Numbered from the stretch's first letter, positions 20,590 to 31,858 are shown. The stretch: DNA of 64,000 bases from Microvelia longipes (GCA_018340805.1 JACMZG010001913.1:29154651-29218650), one strand, 5' to 3'. The notes: a model not told the origin generated them from the sequence alone. Numbers and translations are program-made.

Positions 20590-20965
20590 GTAATAGGCCC
20601 AGGGAAATCGCTTTAAAACTCACTAGAAATGATATAGAAGGCCTTATGAGTGGCTTTCACGAATATGTTTGTCTGTCTGTATGATTGTGTGTATTTGTAT
20701 GTGTATGTGTGTGCTATAGTCGTAGCTCTCAGTGTATCTATGTTAGAATGTCAAACATTTGTACCAAAAGCAGTGAATAGGAGTAGGTGTCTCCAGAAAA
20801 TAATTTTTACATCTCAACAATCCACAATAAAGACTCGAAATTTTCGAAATAATAAAAACACGAAAAATATTGCGATCTGATAGCGATTTGACACGCATGT
20901 ATAAGACTAACATATTGTGCCAAGTTTTATTTCATTATTAGCATTAGTTCTCCTCAGTTTCAGAG
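20590..20965 (+). repeat. 5S-containing repeat family, fragment lacking the 5S part
   Basis: It carries GTCTGTCTG with a GT-rich stretch, ATAGTCGTAGCTCTCAGTG, GCGATCTGATAGCGATTTG, CACGCATGTATAAG and CTAACATATTGTGCCAAG, all in the orientation that would lead into 5S. It stops before the 5S block. Confidence 0.6.
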
Positions 20966-21237
20966 CTGCCGCTAAATGCCAGCACAGAATCCACAACCCT
21001 TCTGTCCGACTCTTCTGTTCTCTCGTAACTTTCTGACATTCTATATCTTTTTTATTCTTAGGTTTTGCTATTTTTTTAATTATTATAATCTTTAAAAGTT
21101 TATAGTAATTATTTTTATAAATCATGTAATATAATATAACCTGTAATAATATAATACAAGCTTTGTGCCAACCTGGGGAGGAGAAGATATTTGTGTTTAT
21201 TTTCGTATGTAAAACAATTAAAAAGTAGTAGAAAACA
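20966..21237. other. intergenic
   Basis: No gene or repeat recognised. Confidence 0.5.
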
Positions 21238-21267
21238 AGAAGTTAGAAAACAAATTTCTAACTTCTT
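21237..21267. repeat. 13-bp hairpin in A/T-rich short-repeat cluster
   Basis: AAGAAGTTAGAAA and TTTCTAACTTCTT flank a 5-nt loop. The next 100 bp repeat pieces of it (AATTCTAAATAATTTT) three times, suggesting local replication slippage. Confidence 0.6.
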
Positions 21268-21354
21268 AATTCTTAATTCTAAATAATTTTAGAACAAATA
21301 ATTTTTTACTTCATAATTCTAAATAATTTTTAACTAAAAAATTAGAAAACATTT

Positions 21355-21645
21355 CTAAATTTTTGCAGTTATTATTGCGGATTAATGGCATTATAAAAAA
21401 ATATTTCCCGGATAGCAAAACTAGACCTAAAGATTGGTTTTTGTGCCAAGTTTCAAATACCTTGAAACTTGCATAAATACACTGGGAGATACGGTGGTAA
21501 CAGATACACACACACAACTTTTTTAAGAATCACTAAGGAAGTCTTAAAAATACCTGGATTATATAATCCGGGTTTTGGACTTTTTTAAACACAATTCTTT
21601 TTTTATATACCTACGGTATATATGAGTAAAAATTAAAAATGACGA
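21355..21645 (-). repeat. 5S-containing repeat family, fragment lacking the 5S part
   Basis: Antisense orientation: GCGGATTAATGGCATTAT, CGGATAGCAAAACTAGACC, GATACACACACACAACTTTT, TCCGGGTTTTGGAC, and TATATACCTACGGTATATATG at the end. Confidence 0.65.
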
Positions 21646-22374
21646 TTGAGATATAGCAAACATATTTAAATTAGTTAAGACTGTAATTCTACACTCTAAA
21701 GTCATCGTGAACTCTAATCCCCAATAGAGTGGATTAGATACTTGGATGCTTGCAAGTATCTAAATTCTAGAACACACCGTAAAAAAGTAGTCATTAAATC
21801 TAATATTAAGGAAAATTGTACGTTCTTAAGGCACGTATATCTCAAGGAGTCAACCAAAATTAATAAATTATTATTATAATGTACACAAAATATGTTATCA
21901 ACTTTCGGTGATTGAATCTGTGTGGGGATCTATTTTTCTAGAAGTATTTTGGTGATGTCATGCTATATTGCTTGTTCGCGCAAACAATTTTTGACATAGT
22001 TATAAGTCTGACTCAAAGAATATAAAGATAAAGGAAGATGCTCCAGGGATTTATTATTTCGGACAAGAAAAGGTTAATTCCGTAGCCAGTTAACCAGAGC
22101 GCTAGTGTGTCATTCGGTAGTTTGACCATCCTAACCACAACTGCGATACGCGACATTGTCTTCTTATATTTAGTAAACTACTTCTACCATAAAACTGAAT
22201 AATCCAAATATTTTATTTATACAATAATGTCTAATTCAAGTTGATACTCATTTCATAATACTAATTTCGAAAAGTAGGAATAATATTATGGTAAGGAGAG
22301 CTGGTGGCAACTCTGAAATCAGAATTATTTTAATTATTATCGAATGAGTTGTACAATTTTTTTCAAAAATGTTT
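21646..22374. other. intergenic, nothing recognised
   Basis: No supported gene or repeat. Confidence 0.5.
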
Positions 22375-22660
22375 AAATAATCTAATTAAGTATAAATTTG
22401 GTACGAATTACGTACAAAATAATTATATTCAGTCTTGTTTCAATTCGGCAAGTAAATCTATGGTTTTGTTAGATCATATAAGTTAAGCAGCATTGGGCTA
22501 GGTCAGGGCCAGGATGGGTGAGAATTGGGAATGGAACGAGTGTATTTACGTACGTATTTGAGAACAAGCGAACGATATCGAAGTAGTAAGAATGAGTGTA
22601 ACGAATCCTTTGAGGAGAAGAAAAATTCTTAGGTACCCCGAACTCAATTTGTTAAATATT
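22375..22660 (+). repeat. 5S-containing dispersed repeat
   Basis: The 5S-like block at 22470-22540 reads AGATCATATAAGTTAAGC, AGCATTGGGCTAGGTC and CAGGATGGGTGAGAATTGGG. Downstream come GGATGAG-type and AGCGAAC-type words, and the terminus CTTAGGTACCCCGAAC. Confidence 0.88.
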
Positions 22661-23400
22661 TTTATATTTGAGCCTCCAATTATGGGTATAATCATTAAAG
22701 TGGAGTTCTTTTTAAGCCTTACGGATTCGACGCTGCTTATAAGAGCTTTAGGTTTAAAACTGGGTATGATCTAACTTGAATATGATAAAATTCACAAACA
22801 TGAATTTAGAACAAATAATATTAAGTCTAACTACAATCAACAATTAAATAAATTTAAACAATACTTGTTAATTAATAAGTAAAAATTAATAAACATAAAA
22901 TGATGTTATAAAGAATATTGTAGAGTACCACTCCAAATCTAAACATATATATTTGTATTCTTTCTTCTAAAGTGAATTCAATAAGATAGTAGGAATAAAT
23001 AATAAAATATATATCGAGGATTCTAAGAACATCTTGAGTTAGTATAATTGCACATCTTGTTGAGATATCTAATGATTTGAGATATCTTGTCTCTTGAGAC
23101 ATCTTCTTGAGATGTAATTTATGTCATTTTTTATAATTCAATAAATGTCAGTTGAAAAGGAATAGGAATAGTTTTATTTTTAATTTAATGGAATTTCTTA
23201 GATTAATTAATTTTCTATGTAACATGATAATTACTAACCTCTATCTTTTAATCTTCTTTCACAAGCACTATCTTTTTTCTTTTTAAAAAAGGACATATCT
23301 ATTCCATAGATTATACACCACACGCCACAGCATTACTCACAGCCAGTGAACATTCAGTTTATGTTAATCTTTAGCGCATTTTCTTTGAAAATATAACAAA
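22661..23400. other. intergenic; short GAGATATCTT repeats
   Basis: At 23060-23115 the word GAGATATCTT and variants (GAGACATCTT, GAGATGTAAT) recur four times. Nothing else was recognised. Confidence 0.45.
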
Positions 23401-23413
23401 ATTAAGAAGTTGT

Positions 23414-23490
23414 CGCGCTGCCGCTTAGTCAGTTGCTTAACCAGAGGGTTAAGCAACAATTGGATTGATAAGCAAGAAAGCGCGCATTTA
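23414..23490. repeat. nested hairpin
   Basis: The core is GTTGCTTAACC, loop AGAG, GGTTAAGCAAC (23432-23457), a perfect 11-bp stem. Outside it GCGCT...TTA pairs imperfectly with TAA...AAGCGCG, extending the structure to about 75 nt. It could be a foldback element remnant. Confidence 0.6.
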
Positions 23491-23512
23491 AAAAAAATTG
23501 TCCGGCTTGTGA

Positions 23513-23692
23513 ACTTCTGCGCCACAAAGGATCGAAAGAGATAAGTTATTTTATTTAATTGTTAATCAATTAACACGGTTTCTTGCCGAACTGCTCTACG
23601 ACCATCATCATATCTTAGATGCTTTAACTAAATCTGTGCAACTGGATAGTGTGATTACTACTGACGTGCATAAATATCTACTTGGTAATTAA
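23513..23692 (+). CDS. start-less 59-codon ORF, unknown, possibly a decayed protein end
   Basis: It is open from the codon after TGA 23510 to TAA 23690-23692, with no ATG. The reading includes FLAELLYDHHHILDALTKSV and closes DVHKYLLGN. Local GC is higher than in the flanks and the composition looks protein-like (balanced hydrophobic and charged residues). I cannot assign a family. It could be the last exon of a host gene or the tail of an old transposon protein. It could equally be chance. Confidence 0.2.
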   Translation, partial: TSAPQRIERDKLFYLIVNQLTRFLAELLYDHHHILDALTKSVQLDSVITTDVHKYLLGN

Positions 23693-24129
23693 AACTATAG
23701 TTCTAAAATTGGCATTGCGCACTATTAGTTGCACTAGTTTAAAGGTAGTGTTTATCTATAAAGGTTTTAGCTAATTTACTTTAAAAAATGCAGCCAAAAT
23801 TAGTTACGAGCAGTACTTAAAAATTGACTTACTGCTTAGTTTATAAAACATAAACTGGAACCTTAAGGAAAAAATGGGTTGTTAAGCACAGAAACACGCA
23901 TATCAAAGAAAATGGCAGGCATGTGGTCCGCCACGCCAGAATTATTTTGTAATTATCAACTTATATAACGTAAAGAAAACGATAGAAAATTACATTAAAA
24001 GAGGAAGAAGTCTTTCCACAAAATTATAGATTTTATTAAGATGAAGTCCATTATACTGTACTATGGCATCATAGCTATGAAAGCCCATATGCCAACTAAT
24101 TTAGTACCCCTAAATAATTCAGAAACGAA
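23693..24129. other. intergenic
   Basis: Nothing recognised apart from its position upstream of the retrotransposon tail. Confidence 0.5.
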
Positions 24130-24440
24130 TAATTAAAGTTATTTTATCTATGCCCTTAACAGCTAATTCCGATGATCTTTTTAAAGACTTAAAAGTTTTG
24201 CCTATTCCTCCTTTATTTAAAAAATGTGTCCTTGTTAATTACTACAAACATAAAACAATTGTGATTTCACATAATTATGAAACAAGAACAACAAGTAAGC
24301 AAGCTCAGATAGTTGTCGCCACTCATTGTAGATTATAAAAAAAAACATGCTTTATACGAATGTCCCATGTTCTACAAAGCTCTACCAATAGCCATTAAAC
24401 TGCAAAAAATATAGAAAAAAATGTAAGAAAAAAACAAAAT
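24130..24440 (+). pseudogene. non-LTR retrotransposon ORF2 C-terminal tail (CR1/Jockey-like)
   Basis: The frame 24150-24338 reads LFKDLKVLPI, then ISHNYETRTTSK. The latter matches the NHNYNTR..-type motif near the C-terminus of many CR1, L2 and Jockey-like ORF2 proteins. A TAA arises inside an A9 run (24337-24345). In another frame the reading continues KHALYECPMFYKALPIAIKL, matching the usual W/YNxLP ending. So this is a 3' end with a single-base lesion. The RT domain itself is not present upstream. The closest family cannot be told from so short a piece. Confidence 0.6.
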
Positions 24441-24479
24441 AAACATCTACATAAATCAATAATAGCTATTTACTATTTT

Positions 24480-24572
24480 ACGTTTACATCTCTCACGCTC
24501 TTTTTCTCTCTTTCTCTCTGTGAATCTATCCTAATTCTCCAATTATATATTTCTCTCTCTTTCCCCTCTCAA
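24480..24572. repeat. CT-rich low-complexity tract
   Basis: Repeated TCTCTCTTTCTC and CCCCTCTC blocks. Confidence 0.7.
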
Positions 24573-24590
24573 GCATTGTTATTATTATTA

Positions 24591-25002
24591 ACAAGCATTT
24601 TTTGGGGGTTTTCGATATTTTTGGCGGGTGTAATAGCCGCCATTTTGAAAAAGCGATGCATATTTGTGTACTACCCATCGATACCTACAATTTGATACCC
24701 CACATAATTTTTCCAAAAAAAATATTTTTTTTGGTGCGTGCGCGTATGTGCGATTTTAAAATTGCTAAAATTAACTTTTGAAACTTTTTTCCGAAGAATT
24801 TCTATGGCCCGTAAAGGGCTTTTATTGGCTATTGGTCCCATATTTTTAGATTTCTCCTTATGCCTTAAAAGGGGGGGGGACAAGCATTTTTTGGTGGTTT
24901 TCGATATTTTTGGCGGGTGTAATAGCCGCCATTTTGAAAAAGCGATGCATATTTGTGTACTACCCATCGATACCTACAATCTGATACCCCACATGATTTT
25001 TC
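24591..25002 (+). repeat. 289-bp tandem unit with repeated 123-bp core
   Basis: Bases 24591-24713 recur at 24880-25002 with about three changes: ACAAGCATTTTTTGG, TTGGCGGGTGTAATAGCCGC, AAAGCGATGCATATTTGTG, ACCCATCGATACCTACAA. The offset is 289 bp, so this may be 1.4 units of a satellite. A G9 run precedes the second copy. Confidence 0.85.
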
Positions 25003-25179
25003 ATTTTTTTTTTTTGGCGAATGTGCGCATTCGCTCATAAATCGACAGATGCGCGTGTGAGCTAGTTGGCTATATTTTTCCTGTTGTTGGATAAAATAGT
25101 TACACATGTATACCAAATTTCAACTTCCTAGCTATTGTAGTTCCTGAGATGAGAAATCGGACGCTCGACAGAAAGTATA

Positions 25180-25208
25180 AGGGTTTCGAAGATTATCTTC
25201 GAAACCCT
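25180..25208. repeat. perfect 14-bp palindrome, 1-nt centre
   Basis: AGGGTTTCGAAGAT and ATCTTCGAAACCCT are separated by a single base. This is a very strong hairpin within AT-rich DNA, just after a CTTCCTAGCTATTGTAG dispersed word. Confidence 0.85.
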
Positions 25209-25323
25209 AATTATTTTAATTCTTTTCTATTAAGTTATTTTCATAAAGTTTAAAAGTTGACATTTTAACATAAAAAGTATAGTTCTTTAAGAAATACCTA
25301 CAGCCAGTAAGCAGAGACCTCAC

Positions 25324-25627
<304 letters not shown>

Positions 25628-25657
25628 ACTCTGGCTTCAAGTACTTTGAGCCAGAGG

Positions 25658-25712
25658 TTTTAGTCTCGCAGTGACGCCTATTCCATTAACAAATTTTTTT
25701 CAAAGGAAATTC
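25658..25712 (-). repeat. dispersed TAGCGAATTT hairpin repeat, copy 1
   Basis: The reverse complement has TAGCGAATTTCCTTTG, an imperfect arm AAATTTGTT, then GGAATAGGCGTCA. The same arrangement is at 53195-53235, and the hairpin alone at 36642-36671. Confidence 0.6.
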
Positions 25713-26020
25713 GCTAAAATTTAAAATTATACAGAAATTTCAAAATATATCATATAAAATGAATGAATCTAATCATCGTAATATAAAATATGGAGAAAAA
25801 TATAATTACAGAACTCGTGAGAACTCGAGATAATTTAATTACATATTTAAACTACACGAGTAACCTTAGAGATAATTTTGAACAGAAAATTTAATAATTT
25901 TCAACAACAATTTTATAATTTTCAACACAAATTTCTGAGAAAGAAATACAAATTATATTCCATTTTTTAAAATTCCTAATTTAATTATATAAATATATAA
26001 ACAATATACATACATTATAC
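25713..26020. other. intergenic, AT-rich
   Basis: Nothing recognised. Confidence 0.5.
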
Positions 26021-26099
<79 letters not shown>

Positions 26100-26113
26100 T
26101 ATATATATAATAT
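26021..26113. repeat. (TA)n microsatellite
   Basis: About 90 bp of TA. Confidence 0.95.
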
Positions 26114-27236
26114 TTTTTTGGAATCATAAATTATAAGGCCTAACAAAATTTATCCTGACTGCTCTTTACTGATTCCAACAAGTGTCATGATTTCTCTTTC
26201 GAGAATTCGCTTAATGTATATATGTCAGTCGATAAAGATCGAACTAACAATTTGCTGATAACTAAAATTACCACATTTGCTGGCTATATATAGAGCTAGA
26301 TTTTAACTGAATTTCAGTTCCAGCCGATATTTTTTATCGTATCATATTTTTTATATTTCGAGTGAATAATGGCATACAATAAATACATTTTGTAAACCAC
26401 AGATGGAGTTAAAGCTTGATTTTCGCGACAAGTATCATTTTTTAGCTACAAAATCAGAGCAAAGTCAGCGAACAACCTACTAAAAGATTATATACTAGGT
26501 AAAAATCACTTAAGAAGTATTTTAAACACCTGAAATTGGATACTCATTATGGTAAACAAAAGGAAATTTAATAACTTTTGAAAATTTTAGAGTTAGTGGA
26601 AACAAAATACTATTGCTGTACACCTATAATATGAACGAGGATAAAAAATATAAAGGGTTAAATACGTACAAATACTGATAATAAAAATATCCTTCTGACG
26701 GCATAGTTAGTAAATATAATAGGGCAACATTATTGTTTCCAGTCCTTAGCAATAAAGACCCTCTAGAAAATTTCCAGCTTTTGTTAGCTCCACATATTAG
26801 CACAATTTTTCCAACTTGTAAACCAATTCAATAGAAAATCTTTTTATGAACACAAATAAAGAGCTCAAAGGTCATTCTAAGTGCCTTTAATAACATCAGA
26901 GCTTTTAAAGCTTTTCCTGGAATGAAGGAAATAAAATGACCTGAAATGTTTCCGGTTCTGAGAATGATGATAAATAGAAATCTGATAAAAAAGAGTCGTA
27001 ACTTTTAGTGGCGCAATTAAACCCCGTTTTTACGTAATTAAAGCACATTAGGGCTTCAAAGATAACAACTGATGATTACTAAATGAGCCTTTATCAAGTT
27101 GAGCATAGTTGTGAACAACATTAATAAATATTGAAGGCATATAAGTCTTTACAAAAGTAAAATGAAGGTAATGGAGGTGGAGTCATAGGAGGAGGTGGAT
27201 CAATCATTAAATAATAAATAAATATTTAATATAATA
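26114..27236. other. intergenic, nothing recognised
   Basis: No gene, no repeat matched elsewhere in the window. Confidence 0.5.
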
Positions 27237-27252
27237 TAATTATATATATATA

Positions 27253-27317
<65 letters not shown>
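27237..27317. repeat. (TA)n microsatellite
   Basis: About 80 bp of TA. Confidence 0.95.
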
Positions 27318-27321
<4 letters not shown>

Positions 27322-27540
27322 AATGTATTATTTTTGTTAGTGCAATTTTTGTTACTTAAAAATTTTAAAAAGGAGGTTAGGTTAGAAGCATTTTTCCTGA
27401 TAAATAAAAAATAAATTAAATTTAATTACTTAAAGTTGTTATTGTTATTTGCTTTATGGCCTTAAATTTTATCAGGTATTTAAGGATCTATCCCGTTCAT
27501 CGCTGAGCCACTTATCACGGCAATCCTAATTTGTCATAAA

Positions 27541-27586
27541 ATTACGGAAAAAAGGATTATACAAAGAAAACAGCAGTCCAAAATAA
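27541..27586 (-). repeat. CAGCAGTCC element end
   Basis: GGAAAAAAGGATTATAC, then AAGAAAACAGCAGTCCAAAAT. Its reverse complement matches 29108-29140, 37910-37945 and 54465-54510, which are Penelope-type ends. Confidence 0.65.
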
Positions 27587-27800
27587 ATTATACTCAATCT
27601 AAAATAAATAAAATAAAATAAATTGTACTCAATCTAAAATAAAATAAATTATACTCAATCTAAAATAAATAAAATAAAAATGAATAAATAAAATTAAATT
27701 ACTCAATCTAAAATAAAATAAATTATACTCAATCTAAAATAATAAAATAAAATAAATTGTACTCAATCTAAAATAAAATAAATTATACTCAATCTAATAC
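27580..27800. repeat. minisatellite, TACTCAATCTAAAATAAAATAAATTA units
   Basis: About seven units of variable length (26-38 bp), differing in the number of AAATA steps, each starting near TACTCAATCT. Confidence 0.85.
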
Positions 27801-28085
27801 CATGCTTTGAAACAGAGATTCTGGTTATTATTAGGGCAATAAAATTTATTGTAACATAATTACACAAAACTTTAATTTAATTACTAATTACTAAACTTTA
27901 ATTTTAACTTTAATTACACAAAAAAAGAAAAAAGTTCATATGATCAAATGAAATTTAAGTAATATTAGAGTACATATCCTTAAATATGTTTTTAGTGTAT
28001 GGTTGCAATATAACACTTTCAATGGTTTATATATTGTTTTAATTCATTAATGAGATTAATTACTGTTGCATTATTATTTTTTTCA
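27801..28085. other. intergenic
   Basis: Nothing recognised. Confidence 0.5.
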
Positions 28086-28845
28086 TTTATACCGTAGGTA
28101 TATAGTAAAAATATGGTGTTCGTAAAAAGTTCAAAATCGCGATGACAACGAAATTATCCGTATTAGGTCTGTGTGTGCATGATGAAGTTGTAGCACACAG
28201 CGTATTTATGCTAGAGAGTTGAAACTTTGTACAAAAATCAGTCTACAGGTGTATTAAGATTAAGATTTATTTATTACTTTAAAAGCATACATACAGTATA
28301 ATATAATATCAGCATAAAACATTTATAAGTAATATAATAATAATAATAATAAAAGTCTATTTGACAATGGAATATGCAAATGAAACTATGAAAATAATAA
28401 ATTATTTAACAGCCGCATAATCTATAGCTTGTGTGCGGCTAAAAATGATTATGTAGTTGTGCAATTCGAAAAATGATTATTTTATGACGTCATTAACCCG
28501 CGATAATGACTAAGCAAATATTTCGAAAAGTCATAAAACACGGAAAAATGTTGCGATCAAAAGTTTCATTGTAATAAGACAAGTATATTTCTATGATTTT
28601 TGTTAGATCATAAAAGTTAAACAGCATCGAGCGAATAATGGGTGGAAATAATGGAATGGATATGGATAATAATAATGGATGGTAGAAGTAAGACGGATAT
28701 AATTACTATCTGAGGACGTGTTGCTGTATAAATTTAACATATTGTACATTCTCAGAACAAAGCGAAGCGACTCCGAACAAGGGAGGATGAGTGTAGTAAA
28801 TCCGAAGTGATAAGGAAAAGATTCGAGGTACCCCGTACCCGATGT
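28086..28845 (+). repeat. 5S-containing dispersed repeat, near full length, with insertion
   Basis: It begins CATTTATACCGTAGGTATAT, continues through GTGTGTGCATG, AGCGTATTTATGCTAGAGAG, then an insert at about 28255-28454, then TATGACGTCATTAACCCGCG. A decayed 5S-like block follows at about 28604-28650 (TAGATCATAAAAGTTAAAC, AGCATCGAGCG), then AGCGAAGCGACTCCGAAC, and the terminus GAGGTACCCCGTACCC. This copy shows the family's full extent of about 560 bp without the insert. Confidence 0.85.
28255..28454. mobile_element. about 200-bp insert with 4-bp TSD (TGTA)
   Basis: Other copies read GTGTAGTTGTG or CTGTAGTTGTG across this point. Here TGTA is followed by TTAAGATTAAGATTTATTTA, an ATA/TAA-rich stretch, GCCGCATAATCTATAGCTTG and a second TGTA. 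The TTAAGATTAAGATTTATTTA end resembles the reverse complement of an A-rich retroelement tail. Confidence 0.55.
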
Positions 28846-29223
28846 TTATATTTTGAACTCTTTCAGTTTGTTTCGGTTATTATTTTTTGTTGTTACTCCT
28901 TAATTCTCCATTCTTAACTTTTGCTAACTCTTATTATATACTGCATTTTTCTTGCATTTCATCTCATGATGAAATGCTTCTCTTGGGTTTTCTTTAATTT
29001 TAAGTTTAAAGTTTTGTTTGATTTCAATAAATACCATTACCATTACTCTAAAAACGATCAGGATCCTAGATTGAAAGCTCGCTAGCTGAATCTCCACTAT
29101 TATGGACTGTTTTCTTTATAAACCCTTTTTTGTTATACTAATTCAGTGCACTGAAGTCATTACTGAAATAATTTGAAAAATTATTGAATATAATAAATTA
29201 TTCTCTCATTCGTTAAATTATGA

Positions 29224-29228
<5 letters not shown>
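28846..29228. other. region with a Penelope-type end
   Basis: Bases 29055-29140 read CGATCAGGATCCTAGATTG, AAAGCTCGCTAGCTG, then TGGACTGTTTTC and AAACCCTTTTTT. This parallels 54431-54510. The hammerhead 5' core CTGATGA is not preserved here. The rest holds a TTTCAATAAATACCATTACC stretch and nothing else recognised. Confidence 0.5.
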
Positions 29229-29271
<43 letters not shown>

Positions 29272-29286
29272 TATATATTATATATA
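29229..29286. repeat. (TA)n microsatellite
   Basis: Short TA tract. Confidence 0.95.
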
Positions 29287-29604
29287 ACAATGATTTATTA
29301 AGAACAATTTATTATACAGAATAAGGTTTGTTCTACCCTAAACCCTAGTTTTGTAACTTAGTTGCCTCTTTTTCAAGTTTTGATGCTTCTACTAAAGGTT
29401 TTTTTTAGAATAAAAACCTTTAAAAAGAAACTTTTTTGGCAAAATAACCTTTTTAAAAAAATCTATTTAGTTTTCTCCAGCGCAGGGCCCAATAATACAC
29501 ACTTGATCAAGATAGATTGTAGTTTCAGAAGGAAACCATGCAGAAGAAAGTATATAAAAGATAGAATGGATTAACGAAAAAGAATAAATAAATAATTAAT
29601 AAAG

Positions 29605-29760
29605 TACTAGGTATGGGTACCTCGGCACTTTTTCTTAACACATCAGATTAAAAGCGATCATCCTCACCTCTTTGGACATGCATCGCTCATCCTAAGAATA
29701 CGGAAATACTTAATTTATATTTATTTATATCCGTTTTAGTCCCAGTAAAGGTTAAACATA
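29605..29760 (-). repeat. 5S-containing repeat family, terminus only
   Basis: TAGGTATGGGTACCTCGGCAC, then CATCCTCACCTCTTTGGAC and CGCTCATCC. The 5S part has decayed beyond recognition or is lost. Confidence 0.55.
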
Positions 29761-30394
29761 AACGTAAAAGACTCATATAACTACTAATCGCTCAGCAAGA
29801 AAGCACTGTTGCAAAGAGAATTTACCTGGTTTGAGCACCTCTTTGCCAGAATGTTAATTATTCTCAAAAAAATAATACCTAGGAGCACGGCAGTGGCTCC
29901 TCTAAGTCTAGTGGTCACTGGATAGCATTCATTACCGGAAGAATCTCGAGACTATTGTCACTCCCTCGTATCATTCTATTAAGGGCATTAAAAAATAATT
30001 TTAATATTAAGTAAAAGACCATGTTGAGCGAATCTACTCTACTGAATTTTATATCTGTACTATTCACAGGTGTTGAGATATAGTGGCTTAAAGTTAGGCA
30101 GTTTTGACACTCACTTACTCATCAAAATTCCAAGGCACTTCCAGCAACCGTAGACACGTGAAATTTGGTATATAGCTAAAGGTTAATTTGAAAAATCAAT
30201 GAAAAATTATCAAAATCTAACATTTTCAGTTCCTTCAACCTAATATGTTCTACCTTAGTTAAAAGGTGATATTAAACCTAAGGGATTGTTAGGATAATAA
30301 TATGATTATAAAAAATTCACTTGAGAATAATAAAAATTCTGGCGCGGAGGTATATTACTATACATTACAATAAAAATAATGCTCGTTTAGAGCC
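29761..30394. other. intergenic, nothing recognised
   Basis: No supported gene. Confidence 0.5.
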
Positions 30395-30505
30395 TTGGGA
30401 ATGATCAGCGAATATCCCAGCGGATGTGAACACCAGACATTTATGATATTTATGGTTAGTATAAATACTAACGCTTTAACAACCTCCTCCACTGAAGTGG
30501 TTATT
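30395..30505 (-). repeat. dispersed segment related to 54640-54735
   Basis: The shared order is GCGAAYRYCCC / GAACNCCA, then GGTTAGTATAAATACTAACGC versus GGTCAGTATAACAACTGACGC, and CCTC..CAGTG / CTGAAGTGG. On the minus strand both read a peptide like VxILTxxxxxVWxSH. That could be a remnant of a LINE ORF1, but the match is too short to claim. Confidence 0.4.
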
Positions 30506-31039
30506 ATAATAATATTAATACCGAATTTTAGTATAAATTCTCTGGATATCATTGATTCCTTTCTTATAAAAAATTTGAAATCAAAAACATTGAATAAAAC
30601 ATTGTACTTTTAAAAACAATTTCTGTTGATTTGGATAAAAAAATGACAAATTTTAAAGTAACAATATATTATTTATGAATTTGTTTGTCCCTTTTTTCTC
30701 TTTTGTCCGCCTACATATTGTATTTGTTTATATCATATTCTTTTTTACGAGAAAGATTTTTTTGCCAAGGTACATAATTTAGAGGGAGATAAAAATTATA
30801 TAATACTGGTATGAATAGAAATTGGATAAGTATGCAATTTAAAATAAAAAGCAAAGAATACGACTGAATAAATAATATTATATTAAAGGAAAATAAAAAC
30901 ATGAGGTAAGTATACAACAATATTTTGAATAAATAAATAAACTTTTTTACTATATTATTTTATTAAATACAATGTTGTTTTTTTAATTAAATTTCGCAAC
31001 TATAAATATATATGTCCGCCAAAAACGCACTAACTAATA
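30506..31039. other. intergenic, AT-rich
   Basis: Nothing recognised. Confidence 0.5.
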
Positions 31040-31470
31040 GATGAACGTCAATCTCGCTGAATCGTACTCGTGATGAATCGTACTCGCTACGCTCGTCCAC
31101 AAAATATACAATTTTTCAAATTCTTACTGCAACCCGTTTTCGAACTTGCTTCGCTCATTCTCAGGTATTAATTTTATTAGTTTTAATCCCAGCGGTCTCC
31201 TATCCAGGCCCTGACCGTGCTCTATGCTGCTTTAGTTTTAATGATCCAACAAAAACCGTAGATACACTTGGATAGATACACTGGGATATATGATGAAAAC
31301 AGCGTCACAAACACTCACACACATACACAAAAGACAGACAAATTTGGGAAAACCACTTAGGGTGTCTTAAAAAACACCTGAAATGGATAGTTCCCGTGAA
31401 ATCCCGTTTTCGGATTTTTAGCAAACACAATACTTTTTCTATATACTCACGGTAGAGATGAGAAAAAATA
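31040..31470 (-). repeat. 5S-containing dispersed repeat, internally shortened
   Basis: ACTCGCTACGCTCGTCC at the start. The 5S-like block on the minus strand at 31188-31252 matches AGCGGTCTCCTATCCAGGC and CTGACCGTGCTCTATGCTGC. Then there is a direct jump to the far end (ACACACTCACACACATACAC, AAAACCACTTAGGGTG, AAATCCCGTTTTCGGATTTT, TATATACTCACGGTAGAGATG). About 300 bp between the two parts is missing. Confidence 0.85.
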
Positions 31471-31830
31471 AAAATTAAATTTATAGGTAGTTAAAATCTT
31501 AAATGTTTATAATAAAAATGCCCACAATGGCGACCAATATCAAAATGAAATTTTATGTATCGATTGACTCACTTTAGAATCTAAATGTGTGTGTGTCAAA
31601 TTATTAATATGCCTACAATTTTAAATTTATAGATTGCAATTTTAAAGCTTACATTGTTATGCAAGGATCCTGATAGTTTAGTGGTGGTTAAAGTTAAAGC
31701 AAACAGGTTGAAGTAATATTAACAACACCAACTTCGTCTTTCCACCAATAAGCTTTAATTTAACTCTGAGCAGAGCCGGCTTTCGGCTATAATGCCATCT
31801 ACAGTGCCGGTGAGATGTTGAGTCTTTGAA
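31471..31830. other. intergenic
   Basis: Nothing recognised apart from a GTGTGTGTGTC stretch. Confidence 0.5.
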
Positions 31831-31858
31831 TTCTTGGAGTCTTTGAATTCTTGGAGTC
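31821..31858. repeat. two-copy 20-bp tandem
   Basis: GAGTCTTTGAATTCTTG occurs twice in succession. Confidence 0.8.

Noticed and set aside
30358..30613. Possible LINE ORF1 remnant on the minus strand
   Set aside because: Only a VxILT-like match to the 54.6-kb copy; kept as a dispersed repeat, not called as coding.
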